From assembly GCF_000315625.1 (NCBI RefSeq), contig NW_005434642.1, positions 361,179 through 425,178 of the forward strand: 64,000 nucleotides of DNA. The letters are read 5' to 3'. Made by a program: the position numbers and the translations under genes. The notes under the pieces were generated by a model that ran no database searches, was not told the DNA's origin, and saw only the letters and a program-made list of their open reading frames with translations. Shown in pieces: positions 22,101 to 32,308 of the stretch (positions within the stretch are counted from its first letter, which is position 1; the number at the start of each line of letters is the position of its first letter). This DNA comes from Guillardia theta CCMP2712 (Eukaryota > Cryptophyceae > Pyrenomonadales > Geminigeraceae).

Positions 22101-25100
22101 GGGGAAGCTGCATCAATTCCTTAGGATTCAACGGGATGCCTTGTCACTTCTTTCCCACGACAAGGAACTTCACGGAGACGCCAGACATGAACGAGCAAGG
22201 GCAATGCAAAACTGCCCTCTACACCCCCCAGACCTTCACACAGGTCATGGGCAAGGTTGTGCAAGGCTGCCCGATGCCTGTGAATCTGACAGCAAGTGCA
22301 GGTAATATCGCTGCGACACCTTTGCGGTGACGACAACAGCTGCGAAAGTTTCCCCTCCCAGCTGTTCTCCCAGCTCAACAACATCAACCTCGTCCTCACC
22401 GCCATCTTCATCGCCGAGATGGTGCTGAAGCTCTTCGGCCTCGGGGTCCAGAGGTACTTCCAGGACAACTTCAACTGCTTCGACTTCTTCGTCGTTGTGA
22501 GCTCCATCGTTGAGCTTGCTATCATCCCTTCCAACGGCAGCAACCGCGGGAGCTTGTCCGCCTTGCGGTTAGTGTCCCCTCTCCCCAAACCCTCCTCCTC
22601 CTCCTCCTCCTCCTCCTTCCCTCCCTCATCCCCTCCTTGAACTTCCTAGTACTCTCATCTCAGCGCCCCTTCTGTCCCTCCCTTCCTTCTGTCGCTTTCC
22701 GCCTCCTGCACCCGCTCCCCGCTTTCTCCCTCTCCTTCTCGCTCTCCCTCCCTCTCTCTCTTCCTGCCGCCTCTGACGAGTTTGGCAGAGCCGTCAGGTT
22801 GTTCCGCCTCTTCAAGCTCGCCAGGTCTTGGAAGGACATGAGGAGGATTCTCAACACTCTCGCCGTCGCTCTTGGCTCCATGGGCCCCCTCTGCGTCATC
22901 TGGGTCATGTTCATGTATATCTTCGCTCTCCTAGGCATGCAGCTCTTCGGCGGGAAGTTCCGCTACTTCAAGACAGACTTCCCCCGCAGCAACTTCGACA
23001 ACTTCTTCCCTCAAGTCGACGGCATCGGAGGATTCGTGACGACCTTCCAGATTATCAGCACGGAGAACTGGAACGTCGTCATGTACAACGCCATCATGTC
23101 CGACAGCAATCCCACGGGGCTGAGAGCCGTGCAGGCGCTGATCCCCATCGCCATCGTCGTCTTTGGGAACTACATCATCATGAACCTGTTCATCTCCATC
23201 CTCCTCCAAGGCTTCGGGGAGGACGACGAGGAGGAGGCGCAAGAGGCCACCGAGGGCATGGACTCGATGAAGTCCAGCAAGCTATCCCCCATCACTCTAG
23301 CTATCAAGAAGCTGGTGGGGGGGGAGAAGGTCAAGAGAACGTCCACGCTCGGCTCCCCCAACCGCATTTTCGCTGCCGGCAACCTCCCCCGGACTGCCTC
23401 CCTCCCCAAGAACTTCGAGCCAGTCAAGGAGCTTGTCAAAGTTTTCGGGTTCGACCTGCTGGTGCGGGTCAACCCCCACACCTCCCTGAGGGTCTTGAGG
23501 CCCAAGAACCCCTTCCGCCTCCTCGTCAGCTGGCTGGTCTACCACCCAACCTTCGAGTTCTTCATCATGACCAGCATCCTAATCACAAGTATCACTCTCC
23601 TCCTCGAACGACCCGACGACTCCTGGGTGGGTACTGAGAGCAACTGCCCTGCTCTAGGACTCAACTGCAGCGCCGTTAGCTATCCCGGACAGTCTGTCAT
23701 GCTCAACTGCCCCAGGGATGCGACAGACCCTGAGTTCAACAACAATATTTGGGGACCGTGCGGGACGCCCACGGAGGCGCCGTGCTGCGTGATCAAGGAG
23801 AGGTTGAAGGTGTTCGAGAAGCTGGACCAGGTGTTCACCATCGTCTTCACCGTAGAGATGGTCCTCAAGATCATTTCCGACGGCTTCATCAGCCACAGGT
23901 TCTCATACCTGCGCAGCCCGTGGAACTGGCTTGACCTGGCCATCGTCATAATTTCCCTCGTCGGCTCCTTCGGGCCCAGCAGCAACATCAAAACTTTCAA
24001 GTCCCTCCGCACGCTCCGTGCCATACGCCCGCTCAGAGTCATAAAGAGGCACATCGGGCTCAAGGTCGTTGTTGTCTGTATGATCTCCAGCATCCCAGCC
24101 ATGTATCCTGTGCTCTCCGTCATGGTCCTCTGGTTCTTGACTTACGCCATCCTTGGCGTCAACTTCTACGCTGGCAACACGTACAGCTGCTACGACCCCC
24201 AGAACCAGAGGTACTACGGCACTTCCTACTTCCAGTCCTCCAGTGTTTACGCCTCCACCCTTCCCCTGGCCGGGCCGGATGCCGTCCCCACCATCGTCGA
24301 GTGCGTGACGGCAGGAGGAGGAGGGCTGGGGGTGTGGCAGCCCAAGTACTTCGGCTTCGATTCCATCGGCATGGCTGCGATGACGCTGTTCGAAGTTTCG
24401 ACGACCGAAGGATGGATGGAAGTCATGGCGGCAACGACTGATATCCCCAACGGCCTGGGGGTATCACCACTGCCCAACCAGAGCGTGTTCCACTGCATCT
24501 ACGCCTGCGTGCAGATCATCATCGGCAATTTCGTGCTCCTGAACCTGATCATCGGTGTCGTCATTGCCAACTACACCAAGATCAAGAACAACGAGGAGGG
24601 CATCACTCCTTTCCTCACTCCGGAGCAGCACGAGTGGAAGGAGATGCAGCGAATCATCAACCACCTGAAGCCGAGGACGAGGGTCAAGGGGCCTGAGCAT
24701 CCCTTCCGCAACTGGTGCTTCCATCTCGCCACCAACCCGTGGTTCGAGTACTTCATGACAGTCTCCATCGTCCTCAACGTCCTTGTCATGACCTTCAAGA
24801 CCCACGACGAGTCAGACTGCATGGTGGCGGCCGTTTTCTGGATCAACTTCACCTTCGCCATCATCTTCATCTTCGAGGCCTTCGTCAAGCTGGTCGGGCT
24901 GGGAGTCAACTGGTACTTCGTGGACCCGTGGAACGTGTTCGACTTCGTCGTAGTCACTTTCTCCATCTTCCTCCTCGTCCTCGACATCGTCAACGGGGAG
25001 TGGAGCTGCCTCGTGGAGACCAACAGGAAGCTCAAGGTCCCTGCGCTGTCTGCCCTGAGGACCTTCCGCATCCTCCGCGTCTTCCGTCTCATCCGACGGG

Positions 25101-26059
25101 CCGTTGGGTTGCGCCAGATGATTCAGACCCTCCTGATCTCCGTGCCCTCAATGACTAACATCTTCGCCCTCCTGCTTCTCATCATGACCATCTTCTCCGT
25201 CCTCGCTCTCTCCTTCTTCTACAACGTCAACACCTCGCAGGACATGTACGGCAGGATGAACGACGACGAGGCGAACTACCAGTACTTCGACAAGGCTATG
25301 TGGATGCTGCATCGGCACACGACGGGCGAGGCCTGGAACGGCATCATGACCTACTGCTCGCAAGACGACCAGTTCCTCGCATGCCAGAAGGCCTACGGCG
25401 ACTACCTCGGGGACGGCTGCGGGGGCTACTACTACGGGACCATCTTTCACGTGCTCTGGGAGGTCATCGGGACGTATGTCATGATGCAGCTGTTCACTGC
25501 CGTTATCCTCGAGAACTTTCACGAGCTCGCTCACGCAGACTCCGCCACCCTCCCGCTGGACAAGCTCAACGAGTTTGTGGACGCCTGGACTGAGCTGGAT
25601 CCTGACGCCACCCAGAAGATCTCCATAGCCTCGCTCAGCACCCTCATCACCCGCCTCTCTCCTCCCCTGGGGACCAAGAACGATCAGAACGACCGCTCGA
25701 CAGTCATGCAGATTATCAAGGACCTCAACATTCCCATCCACCAGGGCGGCTTCATCCGATACCACGAGACGTTCTTTGCTTGTGTCAAGCGCGTCCTCAC
25801 TACCGACTTGGAGGAGGACGACCCTCAGTCCGCCAGGTCAGTCAGGTTCGGGGAGGAAGGGGACGAGCGCAAGGGCAGCGACGCCGCACAGAGCATGCTG
25901 GACGGGAGGCTACCAACGGCAGCGGAGGACTTTGCGGCGAGGTCAGTGCAGTCAGCCTTCAGAGAATACAGAGAGAAGCGACTGCAGGTTCTCAAGGGTT
26001 TCTCTAGGACGACGGAGCTCCCGATCGACGCCCCTCCTTCTGCCATCAAGATATTTTGA
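19189..26059 (+). CDS. Voltage-gated Ca2+ channel alpha-1 subunit, four domains, EEEE filter
   Basis: Pore-forming plasma- or ciliary-membrane Ca2+ channel. Twelve exons join in phase: 19189-19406, 19462-20113, 20527-20631, 20691-20836, 21151-21253, 21334-21451, 21502-21653, 21702-21800, 21848-21921, 21979-22243, 22302-22567, 22789-26059 (1822 aa). Exon 10's donor is the least certain. Four six-TM repeats each carry an Arg-rich S4 (for example LRTVRVLRPLRTMTR, LRTFRILRVFRLIRR). Pore glutamates: E359 (TVEGW), E825 (STENW), E1273 (TTEGW), E1580 (TGEAW). This EEEE ring is Ca2+-selective and excludes Nav (DEKA) and NALCN. The tail has an EF-like segment (about 1655-1690) and an IQ-like helix, VQSAFREYREKR, near 1789. 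S1-S2 loops are Cys-rich and long, about 140 residues in domain II. The start at 19189 was chosen over in-frame 19156 by length only. Confidence 0.92.
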
Positions 26060-26229
26060 ATTTTTTTTCTAGAAGTACTGAGGTGCGGCGACACTGAGCA
26101 TAATTCAGCCCCCACCAGGCACTGACCGGTCAGTTATCAATCATAGTAGCCATGATTCCTATCCGATAAATGTTTTGAAGAGATCAGTGCCGCGATCACT
26201 AGTCCGACATCAGTCACTACTGAGATGAC
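26060..26229. other. 3' flank of Ca2+ channel gene
   Basis: Short transition into the GC-rich island. It contains AATCATAGTAGCC (about 26140-26152), a word repeated at the start of the island at 57.74 kb. Confidence 0.4.
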
Positions 26230-26800
26230 CGATCGGCCGCAGTGAGGCCCCCCCCCAGCGCGGCCGGGCCGCCAAGCCGCTTCGACAACTTGAAGGCAAA
26301 GCCGCTTCGGGACTGCCAAGCCACCGCGTGACTCAGCCGCTGAGGGCCACTCAGTAACACTGGCAAACATTACGGGCCGTCAGACTGGGCCGGCCCGGCC
26401 CGGCGGGCAGGGCAGGCCGCTTCAGGCTCACGGTACCCGCTCGCCGTTTTTTTTAGAAGTTCGAACCCGTCGGCCTCTCTCCGCCGCCCGGCCGCGGGGA
26501 CAGGCACCGGGCGGCGCCGGTGACGGTACTACCGGGTCCCCGCGGCCCGTGACCGTACGGACTCGGATCAGTCGGACCGGGCCGCGGGCCCGCGGCCGCC
26601 CGGCCCGAGTCCATACTAGTAGCGGCGCCCGCTACTCGGAGGTACACGGGCTGCCGGGCGTTCCGACGACAGCGGCCGCTGGGCCCGGGCAGACCGAGTC
26701 ACTGAGCCTCCCATTGCCAAGTTGCCACAGCCACGGTCGGAGTGGGCCGGCCGGGCCCCGGACCCGGCCAAGCCTAGTTCAACGGTTACCCGGGAGTCAC
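26230..26800. repeat. GC-rich island, dispersed repeat copy A
   Basis: Very GC- and CpG-rich non-coding DNA made of GGCCGGG/CCGGCCC words and short GTGACGGTAC, GTGACCGTAC and GAGTCACTGA motifs. It shares words with other islands in the window: GCGGCCCGTGACC with 46.56 kb, and AGTTCAACGGTT with 58.00 kb. Frames here are open only because stop codons are rare in such composition. Confidence 0.6.
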
Positions 26801-27179
26801 TGATGAGTTTATGAAAGTTTGAATGAGACTATAAAAGTTTTTATGGGCGCTTGGCCCCTGCGCCACCAGCCGAAAAAGAGTGTTTTCGAACATGCTTCCA
26901 CTTCCTCTCCATAGCGGGGCTCGTTCAGTACTAGGACTCAGCTAGGACCAGAAACCGGTAAGAGATCCGACCGCTCCTACCCTCCGGCTCAAAGTTTGAC
27001 TGATTTCTTTGTCAATGGAGTCTTGAGATAACTAAAGTCAGTCCGGTACTGATTACTTTAAGTAAAACAATTGTCCTATGATCAAAATTTTGACTGATAG
27101 TTTCTGGTAGGAAAGTTTACTTAGGCATCTGTCAGACACTTTATCTTGATTCGGTTTGTACAAAGGAGTTATAAAAAGG
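26801..27179. other. AT-richer spacer between island and C-rich tract
   Basis: Ordinary-composition DNA containing AGTTTACTTAGGC (about 27114-27126), which recurs just downstream of the island at 46.65 kb. No gene seen. Confidence 0.4.
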
Positions 27180-29290
27180 GGCTTTGCCTGCGTCTACCCC
27201 TTATCTTCCTACGATATACCCACCCCTCTGTGTCTGCCGTGATGACCCCACCCGTTCTTTACGACTACCGCAACTAGCCACTATATCAGGAGACCACCCC
27301 ACCTGCTTGTCTTCCAACTACCCCCCATGGTATCACCCATCAAACATCCTGTTACCCCCCACCCTCCACTCCAGTCCCTGAAATGAGCCGGGGGGGCGCA
27401 TCCGTCTACACACTCGACAATACACCGGTCCTTTGTAGCCTGAAACTACCCCAGAATCAGTGCACAACAGTCTGGTACTATACGGTTCCTGAAAGAGACC
27501 CACCCCGTTGTCTCCTATGCTGACCTACCCTCTGTCACCAGTACTTCAACCCACCCCACCCTCAGACATTTCAGCATCTCCCAAATCTCCTTTGCTCTTT
27601 ATATCTAAACTCCTGAACCGGTGTCCGCAAAATCAAACTACCCCACCCTTAGATCAAACTCCTCACTACCCCCTCGTGATTCATTCGCACCCCCTTTTTA
27701 CTTCATTTTTCTGTGTAGTCTTCTACATTAGCATTATTCTAAATGCGAACATATGAAATTCAAGGTATGTACAGACCCTAGCGCCAGTGCCCCATCTTGT
27801 TCCTCTAGGGATCGAGACGATCACGGGTAGTAGCGATGTAGTTGGTGAATCTTCATGGGTGGGTTGAAAATTTGTGGGGGTAGGTTTATTCGGTGGGGTA
27901 CACTTTTTCAGGGGTGTGAGTCGGGTACTTTTAGTAAAGATGAGGGTAGGGTCTCTTCTAATGGTGGTGGGTACCTGAAAACTCGACAAGGGGTGGTACA
28001 TCAAAGGTGTGGTGGGTTGCAGGGACGATGGACCCCTGCAGCAGGGGTAAGAGATTTGTGACTACCCACCCAGGAAGTGCATGATCGCCCCCTTTCAGTC
28101 ACCCACCCCCACTAGGTCAATTACCCCACCCACAAAAAACAATTTCATAATCTATTTTATTGGTCAACCCCCTCTAAGAGGAGGGGCTGTCGGGTGCGTA
28201 CCATTATTATCAATCCGTCTGCTGGTGGGAGTTGCAAATGGGGGTAGGGTATGAGTTTTGTGTGGGTCTTTTGGTACACCGGTGCCTTCAGCCAGGGTGC
28301 ATTGAACTTTATTTAGATCAAGACCCCGTAATTTATCAGTAACATGGTGGGAAGGACTCCGGTGGGTACTGACCCTTTGCAACACTGTGAAGGTCTCCTT
28401 GAAAAGGGGGGGTCATAAGGAAAAGCTGCATCCCTGGGTAGTTAAACATTGGGGCTCTTGGTGTCGGGGTAGGGTCACGGAGCAAATACACGGGTATATT
28501 TGACCAATTCATTTGGGGTAGGGGTGTATTTGACGACAGTGCATGTGGGTAGAGTAAAAACAGAGATCAAGGTAGTGGGTGGTGTCTATGTGGGGTGATC
28601 CGAGCAAGGGTGGGGTGTAATGTCAGATGGTAGGGTCATAGAATCAAAAGAGTTCTGTGAGTAAATTTGTGGGTGGGGGTAGAGTTTGTGGGGGTAGCTC
28701 CCAATGGAGACGAGAATGGGTGGGTAGGGAAAAGCAAACAATCTTGAGTGACAGTTCGCAGAGCCATACGAGCACTGAAACAGAGGGGTAGTAATGTTCA
28801 TTAGTAAATAGTGGGTGGGGTACGCAGAATTTCAGGGAAGGTGGGTACAATTACGAATTGAATTCGAGTATGGTGGGCCTCAAAGATTCGAGGGTGGAGG
28901 GGGTGGTACCTTCTGGCTTCATGAGGGGTGTTTTCTCAAGGACATACATGGTGGGTGGTTTTTTAGCTGAGGGTACGGGTGGGTATTTCATGGGAAAAAC
29001 TGGGGTAGGGTAGCTTGTCTTTGAACCTCGGCCTCCACGCGCGGCCGCTGCTTCCTTCAGGCAGCCACCCTACCCCTACCCCCTTTTTGAATAACCCACC
29101 AGTGAAAGCAAGGATATAACAGGCTAGAAAACAAGGGGTAGTAGAATATGTTTCATCTCACCCTACCCGAGAAACCCCCCCAAAGCCCTCCTTCGATATA
29201 CCCCCCACCCCTCCTGTTTTAACCGGAGGGGTCACCACTACCCCTACATTTGCCCTCAGATAGACACCACCCCTTGTATCCCTGCCTATA
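27180..29290. repeat. Degenerate CACCC/TACCC tract with strand switches
   Basis: About 2.1 kb in which words such as CCACCC, CTACCCC and TACCC (or complements GGGTGG, GGGGTAG, GGGTA) recur every 10-40 bp in otherwise non-repetitive sequence. The C-rich strand is + at about 27180-27700, - at about 27840-29000 (G-rich on +), and + again at 29060-29290. There is no fixed period and no long open frame. The spacing is too loose for strict G-quadruplex calls in most places. Confidence 0.6.
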
Positions 29291-29516
29291 CCCCTGCTTG
29301 CTCTCTCCTCCCGCCCCCGTTCCTCCCTCTCGCACGTCCCGCCTCCTCCACAGTACCTGTCTCGTCTCAGCTTCTCCTTCCTGCCTCGCTGTCCTTCCCG
29401 GTAGCGTCCTCCTACCCAGCTCTCTGACCACGGCAACTGCCCTCACTGTGGGCTGAGGCCTCTTTGGTTCTGTTGAGCTCGCCACCGTCAGCGACTCCTT
29501 AGCACTTTCATCGGAA

Positions 29517-31819
29517 ATGCGGCAGCTAGTTCTCGCCCTTGCCATCATGGTAGGAGCACAGGCTTTCAACCTGGCTCCTTCCCTGCTCTCCTCCTCGAGA
29601 GTAACTCGCAGCTCTCTTTCGCAACATCGCTTCGCCGCACCCCGCAATGCCAGGGGCCGGGTTTCGACGATCAGCATGGCGACCAAGATCCCAAAGATCA
29701 TTCAGGGAGGAATGGGCGTGCAGGTGATACTGACAATGAGCGCTCTGAGCCGTTTTCTGACATGTGTCTGCTCAGGTGTCTTCTTGGGAGCTTGCCCGTG
29801 AGGTCGCAAGAGCCGGCGAGTTGGGAGTCATTTCCGGAACTGCCATGGACATGGTTCTTCTTCGCTGGATGCAGGACGGAGACCCCGGCGGCTTGTACAG
29901 GAGAGCGCTCTCGCACTTTCCTGATCAGGGAATGGTCAAGCGCTTCATGGACAAGGTGACAAGCTTCCGCTGCCTTGTGTGTGGACCTGACGGTTGCCTA
30001 GTACTACGTGGAAGGAGGAAAGGACAAGAACAAGCCATACAAGCCTCTCCAGATGTGGCAGCTCAACCCCGGACAAGAGCTTCAAGAAGCATGCGTGCTC
30101 GGAAACTTTGCCGAGGTCAGGATAAATATAGGAGGTTGCTTGGCTGACTCCATATCAGGTTTGGTTGGCCAAGCACGGCGATGACAACTCGCTTGTTGAC
30201 GGTGTGGTTGGCATCAACTGCTTGACGAAGATCCAGGTAGGACGATGTTGCACTGATTGTTTTCACATGTACTTATCATCATCTCAGTTGCCGACCATCG
30301 AGTCCCTGTATGGTGCCATGCTCGCCGACGTTGACTATGTGCTCATGGGTGCCGGCATTCCCATGGTATGTTTGGTATTCTTCCTGCCTGTCTATAAGTA
30401 ACGCTCCTCCTCGACAGGAAGTCCCGGGAATTCTCGACAGACTGGCTGCGAACGAGGACGCGAAGCTTTCTATCGACATCGATGGCGGAGACCCAATCAA
30501 GCACGTCTTCTCTCCCAAGGCGTTCTGGTATGTTGAGCATGCAATCGCTCTGGCATGTGTAACGAGGCGGTGCAGGGCTGCTTCTGGACACCCCGAGCTT
30601 GCCGAGAAGAAGCTCAAGAGGCCCAACTTCCTCCCCATCGTCTCCTCCGTCACTCTCGCCCAGGCCATGTTGAAGCGGGCAACCGGCGCAGGACCCACTA
30701 AGGGTATCCAGGGCTTCATCATCGAGCTTCCCAGTGCTGGTGGTCACAACGCTCCTCCCCGTGGCTTCCGATACGATGCCGTCCAGAAGTCGCACAAGCT
30801 CTCCCTCAACGAGCGCGGAGAGCCTGTCTACGGCCCCAAGGACGATATCGACCTGCCCAAGTTCAAGCAGGCGGTCGGTGACCTTCCCTTCTGGCTCGCT
30901 GGCTACTATGCCAGGCCCGAGAAGCTCAATGATGTCCTCGCCCTCGGAGGTGCTGGCATCCAGGTTGGAACTAGCTTCGCCTTCACCAAGGAGAGTGGCC
31001 TTGCCCCCGAGCCCAAGCAGGTCGTCTTGCAGCGAGTCAGCCAGGGAGACCTCCGCGTGTTCACCGACCCCGTCGCTTCCCCCACCGGCTTCCCCTTCAA
31101 GGTTTTGGAGCTCGAGGGCTCGCTCTCCGACAAGGACAAGTACCTCGCCCGTCCTCGCGTCTGCAACTTGGGATACCTCCGCACCCCCTACATGGTGGGC
31201 CTCCTCCTCCTTCCATCCCTCCACCCTTTCTCTCTTTCTTTTTCCGTCCTCCTCTCTTCTCTCCTGATCTCCTGATCCCCTTCTCTGCTGCTGCTGACAG
31301 TTGGAGCAGAGAGATGACGGCAAGGTGGGATACCGATGCGCGTCGGAGCCTGTGGACGAGTGGGTGAAGAAGGGAGGAGATCTCGCTGCGACCGAGGGGA
31401 GGAAATGCCTCTGCAACAGTCTTATGGCCAACGCTGGGCTGCCGCAGGTCAGCCCCTTCAAGAAGGAAGGAGAGAGCGAGAGGTACATTGAGGAGATTCT
31501 CATCACTGCCGGGGACGACATCAACCAGATCCGCCGCTACATGAAGCAGAACAAGGACGGGGAGTACGAGTACAGTGCAAAGGATGTCATTGATTACCTT
31601 TTGGGAAGATTCAAGGAGGAGGTAAGAAGGAGGAGGAAAGTTGACGATGAAATTGGTGCTGACTTTGTCTTGCAGTACAACGACGAGCTCAAGTTGTACC
31701 AGGATGCGCACATGGCGGAGGATGGCAACGTGAGGGACGAATTGATGTCAAAGAAGAAGGATTTGCAGAATAAGATTGCGGATGTTGATGAGCAAAGAGC
31801 CGGTCTGGCGGGCAAGTAG
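29517..31819 (+). CDS. Plastid-targeted nitronate monooxygenase / 2-nitropropane dioxygenase family protein
   Basis: FMN-dependent TIM-barrel oxidoreductase family. Exons: 29517-29723, 29776-29955, 30002-30115, 30159-30236, 30288-30365, 30418-30527, 30576-31194, 31301-31621, 31676-31819 (616 aa). Residues 1-16 are a signal peptide ending AQA, then Phe17 and a Ser/Arg-rich transit region to about 55: a complex-plastid presequence. Barrel landmarks: [11 protein letters not shown] at 61 (FMN strand 1), [29 protein letters not shown] with the family GGH at 311-313, and [12 protein letters not shown] (phosphate clamp). The roughly 150-residue C-terminal extension is charged and helical. The substrate is not predictable. 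Larger relatives in this family include polyketide/PUFA-type enoyl reductases, so the nitronate label is a family label only. Confidence 0.87.
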
Positions 31820-32308
31820 AGGTGAAATGAGTTCTGATCACGTATCATGTATTTTTCGCAAACAATTCGCAACTGGTGGACACTTCTAGCAGGAATATAT
31901 TCGAGACCATCCATTAAACCAACAAATGTATTCCATACTTCCTCCTCTTGTGCAGCCACCTCCCATCCTGTGCTCCATTTCTCTCTTGCTCCGTCCTCTG
32001 TCCCCTTCTCCGTCCTCCATTCCTCCTTCTCCAGCCCCACTCGTTGCCAACCTTCCTTCTTCAGTTGGCACTTTCACTTCGCACCCTCCTCTTTGCTTTC
32101 TCCTCTTCTCCCTCGCTCCCTTCAGTGCGCGTCTGCCGTCCTGCTCGTGATCGTCGACGTCACCTGCGCGAGTTTGTCATCCTCCACCTCAACAACCTCC
32201 TCGACTCGACCTCGTCCAGCATCGGCGACATTATCCTACTGTGCTCCGTCAGCGTCGCCTCCACGCCTTCCCGCAGCCTTCGTTGCTCCTCGTAGAGCTG
32301 CTGGCAAG
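31820..32308. other. Convergent pyrimidine-rich 3' spacer
   Basis: Spacer between the stops of the monooxygenase-family gene and VPS51, mostly CT-rich on the + strand. No gene, tRNA or inverted repeat noticed. Confidence 0.4.

Noticed and set aside
26400-26800. Open frames in the GC-rich island
   Set aside because: Stop-poor composition explains them; no family motif and the region behaves like a repeat.
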